DNA of 64,000 nucleotides from Paraburkholderia lacunae (GTDB lineage Bacteria; Pseudomonadota; Gammaproteobacteria; Burkholderiales; Burkholderiaceae): assembly GCF_003353175.1 (NCBI RefSeq), contig NZ_QHKS01000016.1:121946-185945 (forward strand), written 5' to 3'. The notes below the pieces were generated by a model. That model was not told where the DNA came from, made no database searches, and saw only the letters and a list, made by a program, of their open reading frames with translations. The translations under genes were made by a program, and so were the position numbers. Below, piece after piece: positions 52,501 to 60,325 of the stretch. The stretch's first letter is position 1; the number at the start of each line of letters is the position of its first letter.

Positions 52501-52694
52501 GAGGCCACCGCTTCCGCGATCACCTTCGGATTCGCGCCCGGATACTGCGCATGGACCACCACCGAAGGCGGCACGACTTCCGGGTACTCGGAGATCGGCA
52601 GCTTGAAGAGCGAAATGATGCCCGCCAGCAGGATCACGACCGATAGCACGCCGGCAAAGATTGGCCGATCGATGAAGAATTTGGATATGTTCAT
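49509..52694 (-). CDS. ceoB: RND efflux pump, inner-membrane HAE1 transporter (CeoB/BpeF/MexF-like)
   Basis: A 1061-residue proton-driven drug pump, the normal length. It begins MNISKFFIDRPIFAGVLSVVILLAGIISLFKLP. The proton relay residues are visible in span 4 (GIVVDDAIVVVENVERN). The porter regions include the SPLEEQINGVENMLYMQS segment. Span 10-11 region LMVLVGLSAKNAILIVEFARE contains the matching Lys. Homologues of the CeoB/BpeF group export chloramphenicol, trimethoprim and fluoroquinolones; this specificity is inferred, not seen. It lies between the adaptor gene (55 bp) and the outer-membrane gene. Confidence 0.93.
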   Translation of the reverse strand: MNISKFFIDRPIFAGVLSVVILLAGIISLFKLPISEYPEVVPPSVVVHAQYPGANPKVIAEAVASPLEEQINGVENMLYMQSQANSDGNLTLTVTFKLGTNPDLATQLVQNRVNQALPRLPEDVQRLGITTIKSSPTLTMVVHLISPNNRYDMTYLRNYALLNVKDRLARIQGVGEVQLWGSGDYAMRVWLDPQKVAQRGLTATEVVNAIREQNIQVAAGVIGASPSVPGTQLQLSVNARGRLKTEGEFGDIIVKTAPDGGVTYLRDIARIELAASEYGLRSLLDNKPAVALAINQAPGANSLAISDQVRSAMKELAEDMPAGVEYKIVYDPTQFVRSSIEAVIHTLLEAIALVVIVVIVFLQTWRASIIPLIAVPVSIVGTFSLLLAFGFSINALSLFGMVLAIGIVVDDAIVVVENVERNIESGLSARDATYKAMQEVSGPIIAIALTLVAVFVPLAFMSGLTGQFYKQFAMTIAISTVISAFNSLTLSPALSAMLLRSHGAKEDLLTRVMNRVLGRFFKGFNKVFHRGSTEYGRGVTGVLRRKGAMLVVYAILLGAAVLISRVVPGGFVPAQDKEYLIAFAQLPNGASLDRTEKVIRDMSAIALKQPGVESAVAFPGLSVNGFTNSSSAGIVFVTLKPFKDRGSKKLAAGAIAGALNQQYGAIKDSFVAVFPPPPVLGLGTLGGFKLQLEDHGAVGYAELNKAAQAFVKKAAQTPELGPTFSSYQINVPQLNVDLDRVKAKQLGVPVTDVFNTMQIYLGSLYVNDFNRFGRVYQVRVQADAPFRQRADDILQLKTRNAAGDMVPLSSLVTVTPTYGPEMVVRYNGYTAADINGGPAPGFSSGQAQAAAERVAAQTLPHGVKLEWTDLTYQQIIAGNAGLWVFPISVLLVFLVLAALYESLTLPLAVIMIVPMSVLSALTGVWLTHGDNNIFTQIGLMVLVGLSAKNAILIVEFARELEHDGHTPLSAAIEASRLRLRPILMTSIAFIMGVVPLVISSGAGSEMRHAMGIAVFFGMLGVTLFGLMLTPVFYVVLRTLAGGTIHVAQKDSPHYALPVTDA

Positions 52695-52749
52695 TGGAAG
52701 CTCTCAACGTAGGAGCCGGCGCACGCAATGAAAACGCGGCGCACGAGGC

Positions 52750-53958
52750 TCACGAATTCTTGTCTGCCTTCGCCCGCGTTTGCGCGAGCGGCGCGCTGTT
52801 CGGATCCTGATCGGCGTCCATCGGCACCATGTGAGCGCGCACCGCGTCGCCCGGACGCACCCGCTGGACCCCGTTCACGACGATCCGGTCGGTGACCTGC
52901 AAGCCGCCCTTGACGACGCGCATATTGCCCTGCATGTCGCCCAGCGACACTTCGCGGTACGCGACGTGGCTATTCTTGTCGACCACCAGCACGAACTTCT
53001 TGTCCTGATCGGTGCCCACTGCCGCGTCGTCGATCAGCAGAGCCGGATGCGGCTCGCTGCCGCCGACCTTCACGCGCGCATACAAACCCGGGATCAATGC
53101 GCCGTCCCGGTTATCGAAGCGCGCACGCACGCGAATGGTGCCGGACGACGTGTCGAGCCGGTTGTCCACCGATTCGATCGTGCCGCTGCGCGAGTAGCCA
53201 CTTTCATCCGCGAGACCCAGCTCGACCGGCACCTTGCCGCCGTCCTTCGCGCGCTTCAGGTATTGCAGGTAAGTTTGTTCGTCGGCATCGAACGAAGCGT
53301 AGATCGGCGAGACCGACACCAGCGTGGTCAGCGGCGTCGAGCTCGCGCCCGCCGACACCACGTTGCCTACCGTGATCTCCGCACGCGACACGCGGCCCGA
53401 GACAGGCGCCACGATCTTCGTATAGCCGAGATTGATGCGCGCGGTTTCGACGGCAGCTTGCGCGGCCTTCAGGTTGGCGCTCGCTTCGCGCGCGGCGTTC
53501 TGCTTCTCGTCGTAGTCGCGCTTGGCGATCGCGTTGTCGGCGATCAGGCGCTGCGCGCGCTCCCAGTCGCTTTGCGTGTAGCCCGTGCGCGCCTGAGCGG
53601 CCGCCAGTTGCGCTTCGGTGCGATCCACCTCGGCCGCGTACGGACGCGGGTCGATCACGAACAGCGTGTCGCCCTTGTTCACGAGCGCGCCGTCCTTGAA
53701 GTTGACGGACACGATGGTGCCCGGCACCTGCGAACGCACGTCCACTTTCTCGACCGCTTCGAGGCGGCCCGAGTAGCTCTGCCAATCGGTGATGGTCTTT
53801 TGCACCACCGTGGCGACATCGACTTCCGGCACGATGGTGGGCGCCGCGGGCGAACTCGCATCGACGCGGATCGCGCCGAACGTGCCCAGCCCTGCCACCA
53901 CGGCGACGGCTAGAACGGCAATCGCCAGACGGCGACGGGAAAGAGGAAGGATAGTCAT
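52750..53958 (-). CDS. ceoA: RND efflux periplasmic adaptor (CeoA/BpeE/MexE-like)
   Basis: A 402-residue membrane-fusion protein. N-terminal anchor (LAIAVLAVAVVAGLGTFGAI), then lipoyl half VRSQVPGTIVSVNFKDGALVNKGDTLFVIDPRPYAAEVDR. A coiled-coil hairpin (AEAQLAAAQARTGYTQSDWERAQRLIADNAIAKRDYDEKQNAAREASANL) and the second lipoyl half (TKIVAPVSGRVSRAEITVGNVV) follow. It lacks a lipidation Cys, as in MexE/CeoA. It bridges the inner pump and the outer channel. Confidence 0.9.
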   Translation of the reverse strand: MTILPLSRRRLAIAVLAVAVVAGLGTFGAIRVDASSPAAPTIVPEVDVATVVQKTITDWQSYSGRLEAVEKVDVRSQVPGTIVSVNFKDGALVNKGDTLFVIDPRPYAAEVDRTEAQLAAAQARTGYTQSDWERAQRLIADNAIAKRDYDEKQNAAREASANLKAAQAAVETARINLGYTKIVAPVSGRVSRAEITVGNVVSAGASSTPLTTLVSVSPIYASFDADEQTYLQYLKRAKDGGKVPVELGLADESGYSRSGTIESVDNRLDTSSGTIRVRARFDNRDGALIPGLYARVKVGGSEPHPALLIDDAAVGTDQDKKFVLVVDKNSHVAYREVSLGDMQGNMRVVKGGLQVTDRIVVNGVQRVRPGDAVRAHMVPMDADQDPNSAPLAQTRAKADKNS

Positions 53959-54003
53959 GAAAAGCTCCCAGTGTCGTTGATTAAAGTTCTGCTTGTTTGT
54001 GTC

Positions 54004-54858
54004 TCAGCGATGGGCGCGCGCGTCGAAGCGCCACTGAAAAAATCGCACCGCTTCCTGCAAGGCGGCCGGATGGTCGGCCAGCGCGGCGTGTGAGACGCTC
54101 GGATAGCGGACCACCTGGGTCAGCACGCCGGCGTCGATCAAACTGCTCGCGTATTTCTCCGCTTCCACATGCAGCACGTCGTTTTGCGCCGTCGCGATCA
54201 GCGTGGCCGGCAGGCCCGCGAGGCGCGACGATTCGAGCGGCGCGGCATACGGATGCATGCGTTGCGACGCTTGCGGCAGATACGCGCGATAGCACGCCGC
54301 GCATTCCTTCGCGGTAATGTCCGAGCCGAGGCGCTTTTCGTCGCCGAGGCGCGTCAGGCTCGGATCGAGCATCGGTCCGAACAGCGCTTGTGCGGCGATC
54401 TGCACGTCGCCGCGATCGCGCGCGATGAATGCGAGGCAGTTGGCCAATTGCCCGCCCGCATCGTGGCCCGCCACGCCGACCTTCCTGCTGTTGCCGCCGA
54501 ACGCACGCGCCCGGGCCTGCACCCACAGCGCCGCGCGATGTGCATCCTCGGGCGCTGCGGGAAACGGAAACTGCGGCGCCAGCGAGTAACCGACCGACAC
54601 CACCAGCGCCGGTAAGTGTTCTGCGAAATAGCGCGCGGCGAACTCGGCCTGATCGATCGAGCCCTTCGTAAAACCGCCGCCGTGGAAATAAAGCAGTACG
54701 GGCAGTGCGGTTTTCTGCGCCTGCCTGTACAAACGCAACGTAATGTCTTGTGCGTGTCCTTCGATCTGTACGTCAGTGACGTCAAGTGCCGTGCTGGTGG
54801 CCTCTGCCGGGTTGTTGCCCGCGGGCACAAACGAGTACGACGGTTTAAATGCATCCAT
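54004..54858 (-). CDS. llpE: Lipase-like alpha/beta hydrolase of the efflux operon (LlpE-like)
   Basis: A 284-residue alpha/beta-hydrolase of the hormone-sensitive-lipase group (YFHGGGFTKGS oxyanion motif). The nucleophile elbow reads GHDAGG in place of GDSAGG, so the expected Ser is an Asp, and ordinary serine esterase activity is doubtful. SHAALADHP near the end supplies a His. Gene order regulator / llpE / adaptor / pump / channel is the known ceo and bpe arrangement in Burkholderia, where LlpE is conserved but its role in efflux is unclear. ATG at 54858 used; a TTG lies seven codons upstream. Confidence 0.85.
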   Translation of the reverse strand: MDAFKPSYSFVPAGNNPAEATSTALDVTDVQIEGHAQDITLRLYRQAQKTALPVLLYFHGGGFTKGSIDQAEFAARYFAEHLPALVVSVGYSLAPQFPFPAAPEDAHRAALWVQARARAFGGNSRKVGVAGHDAGGQLANCLAFIARDRGDVQIAAQALFGPMLDPSLTRLGDEKRLGSDITAKECAACYRAYLPQASQRMHPYAAPLESSRLAGLPATLIATAQNDVLHVEAEKYASSLIDAGVLTQVVRYPSVSHAALADHPAALQEAVRFFQWRFDARAHR

Positions 54859-55031
54859 GTCGAGCCGCGCAATGCGCAAAGAACTTCAATGGTGCGAATT
54901 GTGGGTTCGGCAGACTCGTAAATAAATGCCTATAATCCGGCAACACAATTCGGTGTCTCTGAACAATCGAACCCGATTGCTCTGCGGATTCGGTGACTGC
55001 TCAGAGCGCCCGCCCCTTCTGGAGGTTTGCA

Positions 55032-56036
55032 ATGGACCGGCTTCAGGCCATGCAAGTGTTCACACGTGTCGTCGACACCAACAGCTTTACCCGTGCGGCG
55101 GAAACGCTCGATCTGCCACGCGCATCGGTCACCACCATCATTCAGAATCTCGAAGCGTTCCTCGGCACGCGTCTGATGCACCGGACCACGCGCCGTTTGT
55201 CGCTGACGCCGGACGGCGCGGCGTACTACGAGCGCTGCGTGCGCATTCTCGCGGACGTCGAGGAGACCGAGGCCAGTTTCCAGAGCGGCAACAAGAAGCC
55301 GCACGGCAAACTGCGCATCGACATGCCCGGCTCGATTGGCCGCCTGCTGGTGATTCCTGCGCTATGTGAATTTCACACGCGCTACCCGGACATCGACTTG
55401 CAGCTCGGACTGACGGACCGGCCAGTCGATCTGTTGCAGGAAGGCGTCGATTGCGTTGTACGGGTGGGCGCGCTGCAGGATTCGTCGCTGGTGGCGCGGC
55501 GTATCGGTTTGTTCGAAGGCGTGACCTGCGCGTCGCCGGACTACCTCGAGCGCGCGGGCATGCCGGCCTCGCTCGAAGACCTGGACAATCACAAAGCAGT
55601 CAATTACTTTTCGAGCCGCACGGGGCGCACGCTTGATTGGGCGTTCCTGGTTGATGGCAAAGAAGTTGACGTGAAGATGAAGAGCATCGTGTCGGTGAAC
55701 GACGCCGATGCCTACGTAACGTGCGGACTGGAAGGCTTCGGCCTGATTCAGGCGCCGCTCTTCATGGTGCGGCCGCATCTGCGTTCGGGCCAGCTCGTTG
55801 AAGTGCTACCGGAACTGAAACCTTTGCCGATGCCAATTTCCGCAGTCTATCCGCACAGTCGGCATCTGTCGCCGAAAGTCCGGGTTTTCGTAGACTGGGT
55901 TGCCGAGTTGTTCGATCGCTGCCCGTTGTTGAGCGGTCACGGCGCGCTCGACACGATGTGCACGAAGCGTACTTTGGAAGAGCGCGAATCAGCTCCGACG
56001 CTCGATACGCCGGTGATAACGGAGTGGGTAGCGTGA
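55032..56036 (+). CDS. ceoR: LysR-family regulator of the efflux operon (CeoR/BpeT-like)
   Basis: A 334-residue regulator. Helix-turn-helix at the start (MQVFTRVVDTNSFTRAAETLDLPRASVTTIIQNLEAFLGTRLMHRTTRRLSLTPDG), then the effector domain with GRLLVIPALCEFHTRYPDIDLQLGLTDRPVDLLQEGVDCVVRVG. The ATG at 55032 is preceded by GGAGGT. It is divergent from llpE across about 170 bp, as ceoR and bpeT are in their genomes. It likely activates the pump in response to an inducer such as an aromatic or drug. Confidence 0.88.
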   Translation: MDRLQAMQVFTRVVDTNSFTRAAETLDLPRASVTTIIQNLEAFLGTRLMHRTTRRLSLTPDGAAYYERCVRILADVEETEASFQSGNKKPHGKLRIDMPGSIGRLLVIPALCEFHTRYPDIDLQLGLTDRPVDLLQEGVDCVVRVGALQDSSLVARRIGLFEGVTCASPDYLERAGMPASLEDLDNHKAVNYFSSRTGRTLDWAFLVDGKEVDVKMKSIVSVNDADAYVTCGLEGFGLIQAPLFMVRPHLRSGQLVEVLPELKPLPMPISAVYPHSRHLSPKVRVFVDWVAELFDRCPLLSGHGALDTMCTKRTLEERESAPTLDTPVITEWVA

Positions 56037-56239
56037 TTCGCGTTGATTTGAAGTACAGCAGTTGAAACAGTGAATTTCAATCGCGGCTCTAATGCCGCGA
56101 TTGCTTGAGTTGCCGTGATTGTTCCGATATCGCGACAATTCATTTCGCGAAAGTGCGATTTATCCACCCCACGTCTGAGCCTACATTTCACCCTGTCGCA
56201 GCGCTCCTCGTGCTGCAAACGAATGGACAGGAGTGAATC

Positions 56240-56548
56240 ATGAAACGCCAACTCATAGCAGGTCTTGCTCTTTCGCTGCTCGCGAGCGCACCCGTGTTTG
56301 CACAAAGCAGCAGCGGCGGCATTGGCCGTGCCGGCACCTATGAAACGCAACCCACGCCGAGTACGAGCAGCAAGACGCGCGCTGAAGTGCAAGCCGAACT
56401 GGTCGCTGCGTATCGCGATGGGTCGTTGCCTTCGTTGAACCGGACTACTTACCCGAACAAAGGCTTGGTCGGCCAGACGCAAGCCGCGCGTCTTGCGCTG
56501 CAGGAAGGCACGAGCGGCGATGTGACTCGCGTCGCGGGCGGTCAGTAA
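56240..56548 (+). CDS. DUF4148-family secreted protein
   Basis: A 102-residue exported protein: signal peptide MKRQLIAGLALSLLASAPVFA then a Ser/Gly-rich linker and the DUF4148 pattern (SKTRAEVQAELVAAYRDGSLPSLNRTTYPNKGLVGQTQAAR). Such proteins are numerous in Burkholderia and Paraburkholderia and have no established function. It stands alone; a GACAGGAG ribosome site precedes the ATG. Confidence 0.82.
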   Translation: MKRQLIAGLALSLLASAPVFAQSSSGGIGRAGTYETQPTPSTSSKTRAEVQAELVAAYRDGSLPSLNRTTYPNKGLVGQTQAARLALQEGTSGDVTRVAGGQ

Positions 56549-56634
56549 CAAGGCTACCGCGCCGCAACTGTTCGGTTTCCAAAAGAAGTGGGCATTGCGG
56601 CGGCGGATAGGCACTCTTCAAAAAGGAGCTCATC

Positions 56635-56709
56635 ATGACGCCATCTGAACTTGATCACTGGGATACTGACGCGGCGGTGTGGACGCCGTACCGGGCACCT
56701 CGGAAGTAA
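56635..56709 (+). CDS. Possible 24-residue micropeptide
   Basis: ATG TAA frame of 25 codons with a strong AAGGAG site 7 nt upstream, coding for an acidic and Trp-rich peptide (TPSELDHWDTDAAVWTPYRAP). It follows the DUF4148 gene by about 85 bp. It may be a real small protein, a leader, or a remnant; only the ribosome site speaks for it. Confidence 0.35.
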   Translation: MTPSELDHWDTDAAVWTPYRAPRK

Positions 56710-56781
56710 GAGTTTTCTGCCTGCGCGGCGCTGTATGTCTGTGCGCCTGTGGCGCCGCGCTGGCAGATAAGCGCAAGAAAA

Positions 56782-57855
56782 CTACCGCTGCGGAACCCCG
56801 TTCTTCCACTCGCCCCAATGAGTGGCAATATCCTGCACAAGCGGATTGCCGGAGCGGTACAGATTTTCGATAGCGATGGTAAAGCCCCCTTGCGCGGCAT
56901 AGTTAAGCAGATTATCCGCACTAGACTGCCCATCGTACGGCCGATCAAAATCGGACCCGGCCCGCACCACGGCAACCCGGTTCAGGTCGACCTTATGCAC
57001 AGAAGCCGCGCGCTTGAGCGCCTCGTAGGTCGCGTTATCCTCCTGCTGCGTAGTGCAATAAACCCCTTTGTTGTCGGTCAGAATCTTTGTCCAATCCCGG
57101 GCTCGCTGACCAAGCAAAGTCCCCGACCACCAGGTATCCCCGGCAAGCGTGTCGCATTGAATGACTGCTGGCGGCCGATTGGCCGGCGCATAGGAATACT
57201 TGGCCCGCGCGGCCTGAGCTTGCGCGTTGTCAGCCAACGCGACACTCCGGGACAAGGCAAAAGCCGTGTCGGCAAGCTGGGTATTCAGCTGGAACACCTC
57301 GGTCCGGTAATCAAGCGGCGGCTTATCGGCAGGACTCTTGGTATTGATCCCGAGGTAGCCCGTATTCCAGCCGGACGGAATCTCCCGCCCGTCGATCTCC
57401 CACTGAATCCCAAAGTCGACCAGATACTTCGCCCACGCGGCGGACCCCAGCGTCCCTTGCCCAGGATCGATCCCGGCGATCCCCGCCACCATGAAATACG
57501 TATGCCGCAAATCGAATCGCGGCGAGAAAGTCAAAGCCATGATCGACGCGGCGGCATTGCTGTGCCCCATGCCCGTCGTCATCACGCACACGTCCTGCTT
57601 ATTGCAATGAACCATCGGGTAATCCGGCGACAAGCCGTCGACCGGAATATCACGCCAAGGCCCAAGGCGGTCGAGCCATACCTGGCCCTCCGGCCCGAAC
57701 ATCGAAATGATCATCACCTTGACCGGCCGGCCGCGCGAACCACCGTCGCCTTGCGCGGAACCATCGCTGTCGTCCGCGTTGGCGGGTCCGGCTGAAAAGG
57801 CCGCGCAGGCGGCTAGCGTAATCGCGGAGATTGCACCGAGTGTGCGAGTCAGCAT
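56782..57855 (-). CDS. Purine nucleoside permease (NUP family), exported
   Basis: A 357-residue protein with a signal peptide (ISAITLAACAAFSAGPANA) and the NUP fold: KVMIISMFGPEGQVWLDRLGPWRDIPVDGLSPDYPMVHC, VMTTGMGHSNAAASIMALTFSPRFDL, and FMVAGIAGIDPGQGTLGSAAWAKYLVD. The fold is a nucleoside-phosphorylase-like one; the name comes from the Candida/plant relatives, and bacterial members are usually periplasmic with uncertain roles. It is a single gene. GDTWWSG and YEALKRA segments match bacterial members. Confidence 0.82.
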   Translation of the reverse strand: MLTRTLGAISAITLAACAAFSAGPANADDSDGSAQGDGGSRGRPVKVMIISMFGPEGQVWLDRLGPWRDIPVDGLSPDYPMVHCNKQDVCVMTTGMGHSNAAASIMALTFSPRFDLRHTYFMVAGIAGIDPGQGTLGSAAWAKYLVDFGIQWEIDGREIPSGWNTGYLGINTKSPADKPPLDYRTEVFQLNTQLADTAFALSRSVALADNAQAQAARAKYSYAPANRPPAVIQCDTLAGDTWWSGTLLGQRARDWTKILTDNKGVYCTTQQEDNATYEALKRAASVHKVDLNRVAVVRAGSDFDRPYDGQSSADNLLNYAAQGGFTIAIENLYRSGNPLVQDIATHWGEWKNGVPQR

Positions 57856-58010
57856 CGTGATCCTTCCTTTTGCTTGTGATGCAGATTGGGAGAGGTGCTG
57901 CTTTCAGGCGGAAAGAAGTATAGATGCGAAGAAATTATTTGCCACTACACGGTGCGTAAGTTTCCGCGCCATTGTCAAATCCTGCTCAGCAAAGCATGTG
58001 GATCAGCTTG

Positions 58011-58278
58011 TCAATTGCGCGCCGGCACTTCCTGTAGTCGAAGGTCCGCGAACACTCGTTCCGACAGTCTGGGAATCTGGTTGATGGCAAACCACCACGG
58101 ATGCACCGCACGCGCCGGATTCTCCAGATCGTAGGTGCCCGGTGCCGGAAGCAGTGGGATCTGCTCGAATACCGCGAAGGGATGCGGCGTGTCCATCATC
58201 ACCAGCTTACGCGCCGCCTCTGGGTAGTTGGCGGCAAAACTGTAGGCCACCATCGCGCCGACATCGTTGCCGGCGATC
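58011..58278 (-). pseudogene. Alpha/beta hydrolase remnant (C-terminal part)
   Basis: The minus strand keeps IAGNDVGAMVAYSFAANYPEAARKLVMMDTPHPFAVFEQIPLLP and the next 45 residues, corresponding to the nucleophile elbow (with Asp as in epoxide hydrolases and haloalkane dehalogenases) and what follows. The N-terminal half is missing: the sequence upstream of WIAGNDVG belongs on the other strand to a CobW fragment. The gene is also short at its 3' end, stopping after EVPARN. It cannot make a complete enzyme. Confidence 0.75.
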
Positions 58279-58449
58279 CATGGCGACCAGCAGTTGCTGC
58301 ATGAACCGTTGCGGCTTGAAGCCTGGCCTGACGACGATCACACGACACGGCTCGTGTTCATTGTGCAGGGTCTCGCCAGGTCGGTGATCGAGGAAACGAT
58401 CACGCATTTTCTGCGCGAAGCAGGGGTGGAAGAACCGGTAAGGTGTTAA
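58278..58449 (+). pseudogene. CobW C-terminal-domain remnant
   Basis: The plus strand encodes IHGDQQLLHEPLRLEAWPDDD then HTTRLVFIVQGLARSVIEETITHFL to a stop at 58447-58449. This is the CobW/P47K C-terminal domain found in metal-chaperone GTPases. The GTPase domain is missing. The left edge meets the hydrolase remnant at 58278. Confidence 0.7.
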
Positions 58450-58617
58450 CCGAGGGTTTCACAGGATAAAACTTTCGCTTGTATCCGCCGATAAGTCGGG
58501 CAGGAACCACCTGGACGGCCGCCGGACAGTTCATCGGCGCCACCCGGCGCGCTCATTCACGTGCCACTTCGCACGGCAGCCCTGCGCGAGTTCCATTCGT
58601 TTACCAGAGGACTCAGG

Positions 58618-60237
58618 ATGCACAAGCTCAGTTTTACCCAGAAGCTGTGGCTGCCGCTGATCATCAGCCTCGTCGCGTTGCTCGCCGTCTCGGTATCGGC
58701 GGCGTGGCAGTCGCGCGAGACGCGCATCGAGGAACGTAAGCACGACCTCACGAACGTCGCGCACGTCGGGCTCAGTATCGTGACGGAGTATGCGGCGCTG
58801 GCGCAAAGCGGTGCGCTGCCGGAAGCGGATGCCCGCAAGCAGGCACTCGAGCGCCTGCGCGGCGTCCGCTACGGCGAAGACGGCTACTTCCTCGTGATCG
58901 ACTCGAAACCGCAGATGGTGATGCATCCGATCAAGCCGGCGCTCGAAGGCAAGGATCTCGCGGGCACCGCCGATGCCGATGGCCGTCACCACTACGTGAC
59001 GTTCGCGTCGGCCGCACAGGCGCCGGATGGCGGTTTCGTCGACTACGTGTTCCCGCATCCGGGTGCGGCGTCGGCGCAGGCCGTCGGCAAGATCGGCTAC
59101 GTGGTGCGCTATGCGCCGTGGGACTGGATCATCGCGACCGGCGCCTATGTCGACGACATCGACGCTGCGTTCATGGCGTCGCTGTGGTTGATCGGCGCGA
59201 TCTTCATGGCGGTGTCGGCGGTGCTCGTGACGCTCGTCGCGGTGACGAACCGCAGCATCGCGCGCACTGTCGGCGGCGATCCTGCCTACGCGGCAAACGT
59301 GGCGGATGCGATCGCATCGGGCGACCTGACGGTGGCGATCCGCACGCGCGACGGCGACACGTCGAGCCTGTTGCACGTGATGCAGCGGATGCGCGACGCG
59401 CTGACGGGCACCATCTGCCAGATCAAGCATGCGTCCGACAACGTTGCATGCGGCGCGAACGAGATTGCGATCGGCAATGCGGACCTGTCGTCGCGCACCG
59501 AGAGCCAGGCGGCGTCGTTGCAGGAAACGGCGTCGAGCATGGAACAGATGACGGCGATGGTCCGCCAGACCGCCGACAACGCGCGCACCGCCAGCGAGCT
59601 TGCCGCCGGCGCCGCGAAGATCGCGAACCGCGGCGGCGACATGATCACGCAGGCCGTCACCGCGATGAAGGGCATTTCGAGCGAATCGAGCCGCATGGTC
59701 GAGATCATCGCGACGATCGAGGGCATCGCGTTTCAAACCAACATCCTCGCGCTGAATGCGGCGGTTGAAGCGGCACGCGCGGGTGAGCAGGGCCGCGGCT
59801 TCGCGGTCGTCGCGAGCGAGGTGCGCAGCCTCGCGCAGCGTAGCGCAACCGCGGCGAAGGAAATTCGCGAGCTGATCAGTCATGCGGTGGGCAGCGTCGG
59901 CAACGGCGCGATGCTGGTCGAAAACACCGGCTCGACGATCGACGAGGCACGCGACGCGATCATGCGCGTGACCGGCGTCGTGCAGGAAATCGCGGTGGCA
60001 GCGACGGAGCAAAGCGCCGGCATCGACCAGGTGAATCTCGCGGTCACGCAGATGGACAGCATGACGCAGCAGAACGCGGCGCTCGTCGAGCAGGCAGCGG
60101 CTGCGGCGCAGTCGCTGAAGGAACAGGCGATGAGCCTGCAACGTGCGGCCGCGGCCTTCCAGGTGGCCGACGCCGACTCTAGCGGCGGCACGCCGTTTGC
60201 ACCGGCTTCGGCGCCGCGCCGGGCGGCCTTCGCGTAA
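58618..60237 (+). CDS. Methyl-accepting chemotaxis protein with single Cache sensor
   Basis: A 539-residue chemoreceptor. Two membrane spans (about 10-30 and 188-212) flank a periplasmic Cache domain (LTNVAHVGLSIVTEY...YGEDGYFLVIDSKPQMVMHPIKPALEGKDLAGTADADGRHHYVTFASAAQAPDGGFVDYVFPHPG), the sCache_2 pattern. A HAMP region and the signalling hairpin follow, with the hub around IEGIAFQTNILALNAAVEAARAGEQGRGFAVVASEVRSLAQRSATAAKEI. No C-terminal NWETF-type CheR tether is seen. It stands alone and faces the MocR gene's 3' end. Confidence 0.92.
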   Translation: MHKLSFTQKLWLPLIISLVALLAVSVSAAWQSRETRIEERKHDLTNVAHVGLSIVTEYAALAQSGALPEADARKQALERLRGVRYGEDGYFLVIDSKPQMVMHPIKPALEGKDLAGTADADGRHHYVTFASAAQAPDGGFVDYVFPHPGAASAQAVGKIGYVVRYAPWDWIIATGAYVDDIDAAFMASLWLIGAIFMAVSAVLVTLVAVTNRSIARTVGGDPAYAANVADAIASGDLTVAIRTRDGDTSSLLHVMQRMRDALTGTICQIKHASDNVACGANEIAIGNADLSSRTESQAASLQETASSMEQMTAMVRQTADNARTASELAAGAAKIANRGGDMITQAVTAMKGISSESSRMVEIIATIEGIAFQTNILALNAAVEAARAGEQGRGFAVVASEVRSLAQRSATAAKEIRELISHAVGSVGNGAMLVENTGSTIDEARDAIMRVTGVVQEIAVAATEQSAGIDQVNLAVTQMDSMTQQNAALVEQAAAAAQSLKEQAMSLQRAAAAFQVADADSSGGTPFAPASAPRRAAFA

Positions 60238-60325
60238 GGAAAGTCGCCACGCCTTCACGGCGAGCTTCGTGCGTCGGACCCCTCTCCGGCCATTCGGCGT
60301 GTCAATGGTGGTGGCCGCTTTGCTG

